From Thermothelomyces thermophilus ATCC 42464 (lineage: Eukaryota > Ascomycota > Sordariomycetes > Sordariales > Chaetomiaceae), in NCBI RefSeq assembly GCF_000226095.1, contig NC_016473.1, forward strand, positions 2,108,001 to 2,172,000: DNA of 64,000 nt, given 5' to 3'. Under the pieces are notes generated by a model that saw nothing but the letters and a program-made list of their open reading frames with translations, was not told the DNA's origin and did not search any database. Numbering within the stretch: the first letter of the stretch is position 1; each line of letters starts with the position of its first letter. A program made the position numbers and the translations under genes. Of the stretch, positions 45,601 to 57,567 are shown in pieces.

Positions 45601-48042
45601 AGTCTCCTCGAGAAGCCATACCCGAACCATCCGGTACACAAACTCATCTCACAAACGGCCAACCGCTAGGAGGGAAGTTTTAGTCAGGTCGTACCACGGT
45701 TTGCAAAACGTTTTTTGAACGTATATGTGCTTTACATCATTGCGTTCTAGGGACGAGTCCCATAGGGGCCTCTACCCTCCCCAACTGGTCATGTATGACG
45801 CACTGGACGCCTGGATGGTTTGTTCGGTGCGGCTCCATCAAGTACTTCCGGTATTTCTGGGTCTGTTTGGTGGCCAAATATGCCTTCGAACGCCTCTCCG
45901 CGAACCCAGCCGGGACCGAGTGAGCCTCTTGTCAATTGTTCCAAGATGTCAAAAGAACGTTGGGCCGCCTCTGGGTTTTCCGTCTCCACAGGAAGTTTGT
46001 TGCTCGTCGTACATACATACATGGTCTCGGAACGCCGCTGACCAATGCCTGACCAGTCAAAGAAAGCTTCTCCACGTTCGATATCCATAATGGATCCTTC
46101 GCTCGCGCGTTCGGAAAACCTTTGGCCGTTACGATTGGATGACCGCTTTAGCATAAAACCACGTTTTTAGTGTCTCTCTTTTGTCGGAATTTCACCTGGT
46201 TCGAGCTACGCTAAGTTTTTTTACGTTAGTACGCAGAATTCAGTATACTAGGGAACCATGCATTCCGTACGGAGCGAGAGATTGTGGTCACTATAGAACG
46301 CCCGACGACCGTCGTGGAGCGCACATAGAAGTTGGTAGGATTTGTTCGGTAAAGTTCCAACCAGAACCGCAGATAAGCACGGGTGGCCACTGCGCTGCAC
46401 CTGATCCCGTTTTTCCTAGGCTCGACAAACCAAGTGTGCGCTGCGGCGCTGTTATGTCCGATCCTACATAAAAACAATCGTGGGGGTCACCCTCGTTCAA
46501 CAGTCCGGGGTAACGTGAGAATAGGGTAACGTGAGAATACCCACACCTTCCGCCACCCCTTCACAAAAAGTCGGCCATTTTTTCGTATGCACCCTGCAAT
46601 AAAAAAAAAGTATGTTCAGTGCACACTCGCGGAGCACAACATCGGCATGATAGCAGCAAGCCAGGCATATCTCCTGGGGTCTCGGTAGCGTGCTGTGATC
46701 GCTTCCAGAAACACTCGTCGCTCTCCCGACTTTGTCGAATACCAACTAGCGTCCTCCGTCCAAACACGCTAGGGATCAAGGCTCCCCCACTAAGTTTAGC
46801 AGCCCCAGACAATCCACCAGCGCACGGAAGATATTTGCCGACCAGGGCCCATCGGTTTCACGTGCTTCAGTGGTGTAGAGGCAAGGATTCGGGAGACAGA
46901 TCTCAAACCGTACTCCATATTAAATAAAGAAAGCGCTTACAGCTTTCGCTTTCGACGTCGATCCCTGAGAGCCAGGCGACGAATCGCTGCCGAGAATCTC
47001 GGGGCACCAACCGCTCTTGTATATACAGTACATACAATACGTACGATCCGGTAAAGTAGGCGTAGAGTATGCCCCATTTACGGTCGTTTGGGTACCTGAC
47101 TTTTGCCGGGTACACCGCACGACACATACTTGTACACTATGTAGGGTGCATGTATGTATGTATGTATGTACATGGTAAATAAACTGAGGGACGCTAGAGT
47201 AGGCGTTTTCGGCGAGAGCAATCCAGCTGGTGGCCATCCGGTTGTGGGCAGCTACTGGCCGCTGTTGCCTTCCGAGTCCTTCCCCCCACCATTGACCCTG
47301 CAATCAGCGCTACACCGGTTCGGGCAATGGCCGAGGTGGTAGGTGCGCCTCTCATTGGCTGCGCTCGAGTCCTGAGCGCTGTGGTCCCTGGAAGTTGCTG
47401 TTGACAAGCTTCTTCGCAACCACATTGAGGGCTCCGGGGCACATTCGACCTGCGATGTGGCTGAAGAAAACGGCCCTTTTCCCTCACGCCGTCTCGCGGC
47501 ACTACGTCTTGGCTTCCGCCTAACTCACACCCCCCAAGGCCGGGGGTATTGCGTCAGACTGCCCAGCGCCAGGCGAAGTGATTTTTGCGCAGCGCTGAGA
47601 TTAACTGTTTGCCAAAGCCTCGGCATCACCTGTTTGGTTGGCCTTGTCTCGTCAGCTCCGGGCCAGCTGCAGTTTCGGCTCCGGAAACAACAAAGCCTCC
47701 CGAGCCGTGGGCGACCCTGTTCCTAAAGAAAAGGCAGGCTGTAGGTGCCGAAATCTGCCGGAAGATTCATTCATTCGTGCTGGACTCGGCCACTCCACGG
47801 GCGATGCGCGAAGCAAGTATGTACTTTCAGGAGCCTGTGTCCGTATTGAACGGATCATTTTCGTGCTTCGAGGTTTCCTGTTGTAGACAAGTGCGTCGTA
47901 CTATGTAGAGAACTTACTCGCGATACCGTGACCGCATCCTGGCGCTCGCGCTCGCTTGCATGCGCCGTTCGAGCAGGCATCCACCCGACGGGGCCCTCCT
48001 ACTACGAAGCCAGCAGGCGCGATTTGTACATAACGTTACTTT

Positions 48043-48264
48043 GTACGGATGTCGCTACCAAAAGAACGGGCTCACCGCCAAATTTGACCGGCAGAATGAA
48101 TCCGCTAAAAGCAACATAAAGTACAGTGGGGCAAAGCACTATAGCCACTAAAGCCTAGGCACTGTGGCCGATTGTTAGTAAAAATACCTTCTAAAACTTT
48201 AGCGACCTTGGATGGTTCGTGTACAAAGGCGGTGAGCCAGTTCTTTTGGTAGCGACATCCGTAC
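48043..48264. mobile_element. MITE-like foldback element with 37-bp inverted repeats
   Basis: Arms at 48043-48079 and 48228-48264 are inverted copies of each other, 37 bp with one mismatch, enclosing 148 bp. Both ends are GTACGGATG/CATCCGTAC. There is no coding capacity. The size (222 bp) and structure fit a non-autonomous DNA transposon (MITE) or a foldback element. I could not fix a target-site duplication. Confidence 0.65.
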
Positions 48265-49729
48265 TCTAGTACACTCACACTCGCTAACGATTCCAAATTA
48301 CCGCAGATATCAAGTGAAGTCTATCATCCGTACACGCATTTGGATCACCTAGGAATGTTCTTAAAAAAATCTATTTCAGATACTTCATCCTCTGAACAAC
48401 CAGAAAGTCGAGCAATCGAGGCCGACTCCACTCTTGTTAAAGCAGCGCCAGCGAGGAACATGTCCCCCTTCGTAACTTATCACTTTGTACTGTAGTATTT
48501 ACAGGAACGTTCAGTACGAAAATTGTTTAGGCAAGGGCACGTGAGAAGATAGAACTTTGTACTTACACTACACTACTCAGTACACTGCACTACCAGTTGG
48601 GTACGAATCAGTACACTATCAGCGATCAGGGAACCATTGTTCCTCCGGCTGGCTCCGACGGTTGGGGAAGGATGATGGAACGTTGCAATCTCTGGCAACG
48701 CCTTACCGTATCCGGGAAAGTTCCCATTTCTTACTTATCGTGCACGGCCTCCCCGCGTCTTGGCGTTCCCCTATGCCGCTTTCTGTCACCGAGAGCAAGC
48801 CCAAAAGCTTGGTGTCTGGGCAGTCAACTTGGGGATTACACACACCATAGAGTTACACACCCAGCTGATCTCGCAAGGCTGCCGCCCATATCGGGTCGTT
48901 CAACCAGTCAGAACGGATGATGGCGAGAGGAATCAAAGGTCATTCGCCGTACCGACTCGGCTCGTTCCTCCAAAACATCCACCATCTTTTTTTCCAGCCT
49001 CGAAGAACACTCTCCATGGGGGCTTTTGCCAGAGCGGTCGACACTGCGAAAACGAGTAACTCCCTACCTAGTGTACCTACCTGACGATGGCAGCTACTAT
49101 GTACATACAACGCTACCAGTGCCGCTTACCCGCCGAAACCTCCTTTTCTTTCATCATCATTCGCCCGACTCCGACGTTGGACGGCGCGACTCCGCGCAGG
49201 AGATTGTGTCGATCTCTCGCCACGAACTGGGGCGATGGCCCCGATGGAATTTTTGAGTGAGGAGCGCAAGCGTCGGGAAATACTTGCAAGTACGAAAGTA
49301 CCTAGGTATGTACAGTACATACATCCATGCAAGTAGATGCTGAGCCTGTGGTTGGGCGAAAGGTCGCCCATCCCAGCTGCCTGGGACCGAGTTGCGTCGA
49401 AATCCCACGTCCAATCGTCTCGGTATTGTTACCCCGTCCTGTCACTTTCGCGTTGCCGGTTCCCAGCAACCCCTCCTATACACAGTAGTAGTGCTTGCCG
49501 GGCCAGGCATCCCCTAATTTCCATGTACTGTACAGTACATACGTATCGTATATTCGTATCCTACAACACTTGATCCATCTGTACAGAGTGCATGCGCGTG
49601 GATCTGCGGCTGCGAATCACACGCCACGCCGCAGGTGCAGCTGGGTAAGTAAGACAGGGAAGCCCAAAAGCAAGCAAGAAAGCAACAAACCGGGCAAGCA
49701 AGCAAGAGCCAAAAAAGAAGTCCCGCCTC

Positions 49730-50165
49730 CCTCCTCTCTCTCTTTCCCCCCACATCAATCGCTCACTCGCTCACCTGCGCCGCCCTACAACGTCGGAATT
49801 TACCATCTACACGACACTACGTATTTGATGCGCTCGTGACCTGCAACATTTGTCTAGTATGAGCAGCACACCGAGTAGCCCTACGGAGACGTCAAGACGG
49901 AACCGTTGCACAAGGACGTGACTCGGTCTTTCTCGGGCCCGTATGTTATGCTTTGTGTGTCTCAGCCCTTCCTCGCTCCTTGTTCGTCGGGATCATGATC
50001 GTCTCCCGAAGCCAGGAAGCAAAGCAAGTACCCCCGGACAGAGAGCCAGCAGGATCTGTCGAAGGGTGATCACCCATTCCATTTTGTTCCTTTCCCTCTA
50101 TTTCTTCTCTTCCTCCCTTCTTTCCTTCTCTATCCACCCCCCTCTTCTCCCCCCCTTTCCCGCTT
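49730..50165. promoter_or_regulatory. Promoter-like pyrimidine tracts inside the desert
   Basis: CT-rich runs at about 49730-49760 and 50085-50165 resemble the leaders in front of real genes in this window. The ATG at 49859 opens MSSTPSSP but stops after about 20 codons; another frame gives YGDVKTEPLHKDVTR just before GTATGT at 49940. This may be the 5' part of an unrecognised or decayed gene, or a non-coding transcript. Confidence 0.3.
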
Positions 50166-52034
50166 CGGCGGTTCATGTGTGACGGAGAAACTCACGTGGC
50201 AGAGACATGATTTTGCACAGTGGGAAGGGTTTGGTTGGTAAAACCGGGTATGGGAACCCGACGTGCTGGCATGTGTGCGGTTCCCCGCCTCCCACGTACC
50301 CTATCCAAGAGCCGATGTTATATTGCTCCTTTATTGCTTACGTTGTGCAGGGGCGCACTGCAGCACATATCCGCTACCTACAAGCCCCCCTCTTCCGGGC
50401 GGTCTGAATTCCACATATATACGTCCGTATATATATATAATTCTTCACGCTCCCAGTCAGCGGCCACCCAGCAGGTGTGAGTGCATCACGGCGCGCGGCC
50501 GGAATGATAGTACGCGAATGATGAGGGAAAAAAGTATCTCGCGCTTCTCAGTTTTTGATCCGGGCACCTGGAGTGCGAGTCCCGACGTGGAGGGCTTTGG
50601 TATACGGCCACCGATTATATCCGCCTCAACGTTGTTAAGCATAAGTTCCCTCCCGCGATGTGTTGGGCTACGGCTTGAGCCATGACCGTATTGATCTCCA
50701 GGCGCGTGTACGGGCAGGACCATGCAGCAGGTGTGAATTATGACGATGGAAGCCAACTGCAATCTAGGCATGTTACTAGTGCAACACCATACCGTCACCT
50801 CTCAAAGCAGAGGAGATTACGGTGCCCGGGGCACGCATGGCGGCGACAGCTTACGGGACAACATGTGAGTAGATCATGACGCCCACTTTCGGTTGGCCCA
50901 TCCGAAAGAAACAAGGGTCACTCTCTGTGCAGATGTCAGGTACTGTTTCCTCCCCCTCGGAAGAGCAAAGGTCCATGAGAGGACTTCAGTGGGAGGGAGG
51001 TTACCAGGCCGTTGAGTCAACGTGTGGAGGACCACGAGACTGAAACGAGCACCGGGCTGCTGTGCGAGACCGTCTGTGAATCAAGCATTATTCATTTCAA
51101 TCATGTTTGTCCCAAACACTGGCTCCCTTCGCGGTTCTTCGGGGCCAGCTCGGTAACAGACGCGTCTTCCAGGCCGTCGAGGCCCGGTAGAAGCCATCGA
51201 AAAAGGTAGCCAGCAATGGCACACGTACGGCCAACGTTGGTATTGCATATTGAGTTGCCGCGGAGGGAAGAACTCGGTAGGTGATGTTCCGCTTTGCTGA
51301 TGCTAGGCAACCAAGTGCGGCGGCTTAATGACCTTACCGCTCGCTCTGAGCTGCATAAGGTCCTACCCTGGCGTAGCAGAGTCTCCATTTGGGCCGCTGG
51401 ATGTCTGAGCATGGTGCCTTGGAGGTCTAGCTAGTCCTTGGTTCTTTGGATTTCTTATAAGGTCGCTTGACCCTCAAGGAGAATGAGTAGATGTCGACAC
51501 ACACCAGTGTCAAGGGTTGGGAGTTATTTTTTTTTTTTTTTTTTTTGTTTGCAAGTCCGTGATGGGCAAATGAACAGACGCAAGCGGCCACAGATTGGTG
51601 TCGTGCTCCATGCTTTTGCTCAGGCCATAAAGCACACAGATCATGTTGTTAGCCATCAAACGCCTACAGTGGTGCACTCGAGAAGCATTATCCTGCGTCA
51701 GAAACCTCAAGTCAGAATATACCTTGTAATAATATTCTTGGATTATCAAGCTCCATATTGCTGCGACTCTGGTCAGGGTAGATTGGTCTAGACGTGATGA
51801 TGTTGCTCGGTTTAGAGCTGCTTCAGAGGACACTCATAGGCAGTCACTTCAGCACTCGGCCTCGAGCTCCTTGAGCAAAACAACAGACCGAGTTTCTCCG
51901 CATTCATTAATTCAGTCACAAAGATGGTTTTGCGACATTCGGGTATAATGGAAAACTTGCGTCTCCGTCAAGACGGACGTCAACGTCGTCCCCAACCCCC
52001 CCTCCCTTCCTTTTCTCCGTCTTCTTCTGCGACC

Positions 52035-52852
52035 TTACTTCGCCAACTCCTCCAGAATGGTCGCCTCCAACGACTCCGGCTTCGTGGTCGACGCCCACCG
52101 GCCCTTCACTCTGCCATCTTTGCCAACAAGGAACTTCTCAAAGTTCCACTTGACCCTCTTCAGCCCCAGCAAGCCGGGCTTCTCATTCTTGAGCCACTCG
52201 AACAGGGGGCTGGCGTTGTCACCGTTGACGTCAATCTTGGCCATGATGGGGAAGGTGACGCCGTAATTGAGCTGGCAGAACTCCTGGATCTCCTCGTTGG
52301 TGCCGGGTTCCTGCCCGCCGAATTGGTTGCACGGGAAGCCCAGGATGACGAAGTCGTCCGGGTACTTCTCGCGCACCGTCTTCCACAGCTTCTCCAAGCC
52401 GGCGTACTGCGGGGTAAAACCGCACTTGGAGGCTGTGTTGACGATGAGGACGACCTTGCCCTTGTAGTCGGCAAGGGACACCTCGGCGCCCTTCTCTGAT
52501 GATTTCGTTAGTACGTGACGTCAAGCAACATCAAGCGACATCAAGGCTGGGTTAGGATAATATATATATGCTCGGAAGAGGCAACTTCATATCACGTACT
52601 GTCTGCGACCTTGAAGTCATAAAAGGTTGTTGCGGAGGCCATGTTTGCAATTGATCTGCGGAGCGGAACCTGTTGCTTCGGGAATGCTGCAGTTGCGGGT
52701 TTGGGTGTGGCGCGAGGCAGAGGCGACGGTTGAGAGCGGCGAAGGATCGACAACGCAGTCGCTGTTGACAATCCGGCTTTCGATGTGCGAACGTACGGAC
52801 CGGAAACTGCGAGCTGGCGGCGGATGATGGATGTAGATGGAGAAGGAAACAT
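52035..52852 (-). CDS. Glutathione peroxidase (Gpx3/Hyr1 type), possible mitochondrial form
   Basis: Two exons: 52600-52852 and 52035-52495. Fungal Gpx3/Hyr1 proteins are thioredoxin-dependent peroxidases and peroxide sensors. The core form starts at 52642 (MASATTFYDFKVAD) and has 167 residues. Catalytic Cys39 lies in NTASKCGFTPQY, FPCNQFGGQE follows, and Cys88 in IQEFCQLNYG is placed like the resolving Cys of yeast Gpx3. WNFEKFLV supplies the conserved Trp and Asn. The intron (52496-52599) has a perfect TACTAAC branch. Upstream and in frame, ATG 52852 adds 70 residues (MFPSPSTSIIRRQLAVSG and on) that are rich in Arg/Ser/Ala and lack Asp and Glu, typical of a mitochondrial presequence. I give the long form; both starts may be used. 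Confidence 0.88.
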
Positions 52853-53822
52853 CAGTCGGAGAAAGCAAAGACGGTCGCACGAACGTATTAAGAAGGAACC
52901 GTGGGAAGGCGAGTCCGCGGGCCCAAGCTTTCTGAATACAGACCGATTCCGAGCAACTACCGGGCGATTCTCATTGGCTGGCCTCGCGGACTTCCTCCAA
53001 GACTCTGTGCCTCCAAAGGGGTCACTGCGTTTCGTTCCCGTCCAATTGCACATACAAAAGACACCTGGCGCTCACTCGTCATGTCTCGGAGTCTCCGTCT
53101 CGGGATTCCGGGTAATCTTTCTATTCCGAAACACCACAGTTCATGAGACGACAAAGCGGTCCGATCTCGAACCACTACGGAGTACTGTTACGCGATTCTT
53201 GAGAATCGCCAGAGCAATGGGTCCGTCGCCGAGGTTGCTGCGAGGGCAATTTGGCGAGCCCCACCGTTCCAGCCCCTCATCCCACGTCTAAAAGCGCATA
53301 AGGAGCAATGCTCGCTGAGGTTTTGCAGATGTAAGATGGGAAGCACTGGAGGGAACTCACGGGTAGAACTCGTAGGTATTTAGATCCCTCCTCTGCCTTA
53401 AAGGAACGATTCAAGCTCCAGGTTGAAATAGCTGGGCCGCAGGCAGATAGTGTAAACACCCGCGGGAGCTACCCCGCCACGTGTGGGTGCCGCGGGTGCC
53501 CCGCACCGCAGTAAGAGAAGCTTGGGCCGTTGTATGTAATCCGTAATGACGGCACCATCAGCGGGCAGCGTTGTGTGCATGGCGGATTCTCAAGCGAGTT
53601 GCGACCGGCATGCCGATTACCTACCCTTCATTGAACCGTCATCTGTGAAATCAAAAGTGTATCGCGAGAAAGCGAAGCCGGGTCTTAACCAAAGGAGCAT
53701 TAGTGGTGGAGGCTCGCCGCATCTCCGTTTTGACTGCTTGTCCGCTGCTCGATCTTCTTGCTTACGAATCATCGCTCGGTTTGGACCCGAGTTCGACTTG
53801 TTGGCGGAAGTCGGCTCGGGCC
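52853..53822. promoter_or_regulatory. Divergent upstream region of GPX and the Tda3-like gene
   Basis: About 970 bp between divergent genes. It contains TACGGAGTAC at 53176-53185 and GTAATCCGTA at 53536-53545, members of the dispersed motif family. The frame upstream of the Tda3-like start is open back to 53546 but is not conserved in texture. Confidence 0.5.
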
Positions 53823-55383
53823 ATGTCCACGTTTGCAGGTGCAAATGCAAGGATGGATGCGCAACACGAAAAGAAGAACATCGTCATTGTCGGTACGTCG
53901 ACCAAAAAAGCCCCCTTACTAGTAAACCCTGTCAGGCACAGGAATTGGGCTTATGCAGGTCGAATCGGGCAGGCGGCGGCATCATCGGATGCACCACGGC
54001 CTATTACCTGACACGCCATCCCAAATTCAATCCTGCCCTCCACACCATAACCCTTCTTGAAGCCAGCTCGATTGCCGCGGGCGCCTCTGGCAAGGCCGGA
54101 GGGCTGCTTGCATTATGGGCTTATCCGACCTGCCTCGTGCCTCTATCATACCGTCTACACAAGGAACTGGCTGCCGAGCACAATGGCGCACAACGATGGG
54201 GCTACCGCCGCCTGGGATGTGGGAGTTTAGCGGCTGTCGTCCGAACGAGTGACCTAGAGGCAAGGGCGCCCAAGCCGCCATCGCCTCCGGCAGAAAATGG
54301 CGTCGACGGTGGGCTTCCCATACAGAGCACAGCATCCGATGAGAAGTCCAAGGACTGGGAGAAGCTCCCAAAACAGGACGGCGCGGCGACCGGTTTGCTA
54401 CGGGACTCGCCTTTGCCGCCAGATCTGAACTGGATCGATGGGAAGCTGGTCCAGTACTACGAGGAAATGGGCTCCCCGGGGGCTACCGAAACGGCCCAGG
54501 TCCACCCTTTCCACTTCACCAACGCCATGGCCGACCTAGCAAAGGAGAAAGGAGTTGATATCCGCCTGCGAGCGAAGGTGACCCGCATCAGCGAAACCAA
54601 GACGGCCGGCGTGCTGCACAGCGTCGCCTACGAGGACCGCGATACGGGGGAGATACGCAACATTGACGACGTGACGGATGTCATCGTGGCCGCGGGGCCA
54701 TGGACGGGGAAGCTAGTCCCGCGAACGAGGGTGGAAGGGCTGCGTGCCCATAGCGTCGTCTTCGAAGCCGACGTCAGCCCCTATGCCGTCTTCACCGACA
54801 TTCAGCTGCCCGCGGACTACGTCCCCGAACACCGCGCGAGCCAGGGCCAGCGGAGGCGCCACAGGGGGAATGTCGACCCGGAGATCTACGCCCGCCCTTT
54901 CGGCGAGGTGTACGCATGCGGTGAGCCTCTCGAAACCCTACGGGACTTCTTCTTCTTCTTTTTTTTTCTCTCTCTCTTCTCCATCTCTTGTCGTCCCATA
55001 GACCGACCGCTAACGGTTCCCGCATCGTTCAAGGCGAACCCGACAAGACGATCCCGCTCCCCGCCACCGCGGACGAGGTTTCCGTGGACCAGTCGCAATG
55101 CGACGACCTCGTCGCCTACATCGGCACCATCTCGCCCACCCTCGCGGCCGCCCCGGTCAAGGCCCGCCAGGCCTGCTACCTGCCGCAGCACATCCGCTTC
55201 GGCGAGCAGCGCGGGCCTCTGATCGGCCCGACGTCGGTGCCCGGCTTGTGGGTCGCGGCGGGGCACACCTGTTGGGGGATACAGAACGGCCCCGGGACGG
55301 GCTATCTGATGGCCGGCATGATCTTTGGCGACGAGGTAGACGAGGAGGTGGAGAAGCTAGATCCGAGGAAATTCAAAGTGTAG
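53823..55383 (+). CDS. FAD-dependent oxidoreductase, Tda3/DAO-like
   Basis: Three exons: 53823-53892, 53973-54920 and 55034-55383, for 455 residues. The first splice rebuilds the FAD-binding Rossmann motif, KKNIVIVG joined to GGIIGCTTAYYLTRHP, where GGGIIG is the dinucleotide loop. Next come LLEASSIAAGASGKAGGLLA (about 50-70), a central substrate region and VIVAAGPWTGKLVP. The second splice joins EVYACG to EPDKTIPLPATADEVS. The C-terminal GLWVAAGHTCWGIQNGPGTG is the final FAD contact. This is the yeast Tda3 family of the DAO superfamily, linked to late-endosome trafficking in yeast; the substrate is unknown. Intron 2 has a GCTAAC branch and an AAG acceptor. An alternative ATG at 53853 (MDAQHEKKN) would shorten the protein by 10 residues. 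Confidence 0.85.
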
Positions 55384-55501
55384 ACGGGGCCAAGGACGAG
55401 GTTGGTTATCGATCGACCTGCTTAGCGGCCTTGGTGTATCCCGCGGGATTTGGTGTTTGTGAAACCATGGACCTAGCGGGCCAGCGCAGCGTTTCTTTTT
55501 T

Positions 55502-55535
<34 letters not shown>

Positions 55536-56568
55536 GGAACAGGTTACTGGTTAGAGGGTCTTATGAGAACTATAACATCTCTCTCGAATCCCTTTGTTTT
55601 TGTCATTCTGGGAGTTATGGATGCGCTTCCCAACCGACTTCTCTCGGACGGAGTGCATTTGCTGACGGCAGCGACTGATGCTGCGCTTTGCTAGAGAACA
55701 AGTATGTATGTACGTGTGTGTGTATGTATGTACGTATATAACGGCTTCTTGCGGAATTTCTTCGGTTTAAGACTCTCCTTGCTGTTGTGAACCCGCCCCC
55801 TCACGCAGATTGCCGAGATGACGAGCCGGGAAAGGTAGCCGAGGAGGCGACTTGCAGGGCATGGTGAGGCAACACAAGGTGAGTGGGTTGACTCCCGAGT
55901 AGTATTCGCATCATGAAATTGCAAAAAAAAGGAAAAAGAAAAAAAAAGAAATGTATGGGAGATATATAAACCCTCCGTGCTTGCAGGTGGAAGGGCGGTA
56001 AGTGGTGGGACATCCGGAAACCTCCCACAATTTACGGCTGGTGATCTCACGGGTTTTCCCTTTTTGTTTTTCTGCGGTTGAGAAATCGAACTATGTTCCT
56101 CAGCGCAATGCATTTTGATGATAACCCATAACTATGCCATTTCTTCCTATGTGCAATGCGATAGAGTGGCCCCGTCTAGCAAATCCCATTCGACCAAACA
56201 TGCTGCCGTGCTGCCACTCCTGCAGCTCGGACCGAAACTTCAGGGGATTCCAACCCCTTTCCACACTCCTGGTGTGTGTGTTTGTGTGTGTGTTTGTGTG
56301 TGTGTTTGTGTGTGTGCCTGTGTGTGAGCGCATGAGTGTCTGCGTGGAAGAGAGAGAGACGGAGAGAGAGAGAAAAAAAAAGAAGAGACAGGGAAATATA
56401 TACAGCCACAACTCCTTCCCAATCCCTCAAGAAAGATAAGAGACCTCTCCTCCTTTGGGAAAAAAAAAATAACCAAGACATGTTAAGGAGAAGGAGGAGA
56501 AGGTGACAAAGAAAAAAAAAAGAAAGAAGAGACAAAGACAAAAAAAAGTCTAATAATAATTCGCCTCC
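55384..56568. other. Convergent 3' intergenic with microsatellites
   Basis: About 1.2 kb between the Tda3-like and aldolase gene ends. It holds a T/(AT)n/T tract at 55497-55535, a GTAT/GTGT tract at 55702-55740, a 10-bp-period GT-rich microsatellite at 56271-56326, and A/AG-rich runs just 3' of the aldolase stop (56465-56550). No gene seen. Confidence 0.65.
56271..56326. repeat. GT-rich microsatellite with a 10-bp period
   Basis: About four copies of GTGTGTGTTT followed by degenerate GT repeats. Confidence 0.85.
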
Positions 56569-57567
56569 TCATAACGACTTCTCGATCTCCATCACCTCCC
56601 TCAGCCCTTCCTCGATGGCGGCCACCCGGGCCTTGTCGAGCCGCTTCAGCGGCCGGCGCGGGTAGCCGCCGTAGCCAAAGTAGGACTGGATGGCCGACTT
56701 GGTGCCGGCGATGGCCGACTTGGTGAGGACCCAGTCGCCGCGGGAGAGGACGCGCTGGAGGGCGATGGCGTCGTCGGTCTTGCCGGCGGCGTAGAGGTCC
56801 CAGACGCGCACGCAGACCTTGGGCATGACGTTGGCGCCGCCGGCGATGATGCCGCTGCCGCCGCTGGCGAGGGTCTGGACGGTGAAGTCGCACATGCCGC
56901 CGAAGGCCATGTAGCCGGACCCTTCGGAGGAGGGCGTCTTGGCGTCGGTGGCGAGGGCGACGCGGGTCAGCTTGCCCGTGTTGCCGCACGTGAACTTGGT
57001 GCCGACGATGTTGGGGTGCTGGGCGAGGCGGATGAGGAGGTCCGAGTCCATGTCGATGCCGGCCACGGCGCCGGGGTAGTTGTACAGGATGAGCGGGAGC
57101 GGGCTCTCGTCGGCCACGGCGACGAAGTAGTCGTGCACGGCCTCCTCGTCCATCAGGAAGCGGAAGTAGGACGGCGGCAGCAGGAGGGCGTAGTCGGCCC
57201 CCGCGTCCCGGGCGAGCTTGCACAGCTCGACGGTGCCCCGGACGCTGCCTTCGGTGGCGCCGATGATGATGGGCGTCTGCGTGAAGCCGGCGGCGTCGAG
57301 CGCCTCTCTTGTCGCCCGGGTCACCGCCAGCTTCTCCTCCCGCGTGCAGTGGACCGCCTCGCCGTTGGAGCCCATGGTGACGAGGCCCACGAGGCCGTCC
57401 CTCACGAGGCGCTCCGCGTGCTTCTTGATGGTCGGGATGTCGAGGTCTTCGGTTTCCGGGTCGAAGAAGGTCATGGTGGGCGCGTAGATGCCGCATGGCA
57501 GGGGCCTCCGAGTGGCCTGGCTGCTGCCGCTGGCGGCGCCATTGGCAGTGCCGTTGGCGACAGTCAT
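56569..57567 (-). CDS. lga1: L-threo-3-deoxy-hexulosonate aldolase (galacturonate pathway, LGA1/GaaC)
   Basis: A single-exon 332-residue class I aldolase of the DHDPS/NAL superfamily. It splits 2-keto-3-deoxy-L-galactonate into pyruvate and L-glyceraldehyde, the third step of fungal D-galacturonate breakdown in the cytosol. The sequence is very like fungal LGA1/GaaC: GIYAPTMTFFDPETEDLDIP, then VGLVTMGSNGEAVH, LPLILYNYPGAVAGIDMDSD, VGTKFTCGNTGKLTRVA and SAIQSYFGYGGYPRRPLKRL. The Schiff-base Lys is in GTKFTC (residue 191) and the proton-relay Tyr is in LYNYPG (162). I start at 57567 (MTVANGTANGAASG), which gives the family length. The frame is open to an ATG at 57777, adding 70 Arg-rich residues that look presequence-like, but a mitochondrial form is not expected. 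The gene is divergent from the galacturonate reductase gene. HOGA-like aldolases are the main alternative. Confidence 0.85.
   Translation of the reverse strand: MTVANGTANGAASGSSQATRRPLPCGIYAPTMTFFDPETEDLDIPTIKKHAERLVRDGLVGLVTMGSNGEAVHCTREEKLAVTRATREALDAAGFTQTPIIIGATEGSVRGTVELCKLARDAGADYALLLPPSYFRFLMDEEAVHDYFVAVADESPLPLILYNYPGAVAGIDMDSDLLIRLAQHPNIVGTKFTCGNTGKLTRVALATDAKTPSSEGSGYMAFGGMCDFTVQTLASGGSGIIAGGANVMPKVCVRVWDLYAAGKTDDAIALQRVLSRGDWVLTKSAIAGTKSAIQSYFGYGGYPRRPLKRLDKARVAAIEEGLREVMEIEKSL

Larger units (their letters stand above)
42635..52034. other. Gene desert of 9.4 kb
   Basis: No convincing protein gene on either strand. It contains the foldback element at 48043-48264, a (GTAT)n tract (47150-47173), a 16-bp tandem duplication near 46507-46538, a 20-nt T-run (51527-51546) and many GTAC-centred palindromes such as TCCGTACGGA (46264-46273). 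The 15-bp string GCAGTATGTACGGAC occurs at 43711-43725 and again at 44204-44218. Short protein-like fragments (for example at 49859-49941) do not extend. It is the upstream side of the Zn2Cys6 gene and the downstream side of the glutathione peroxidase gene. Confidence 0.55.

Noticed and set aside
46860-46920. D-arm-like GTGGTGTAGAGGCAAGGATT
   Set aside because: The rest of a tRNA cloverleaf, including a B-box, is missing.
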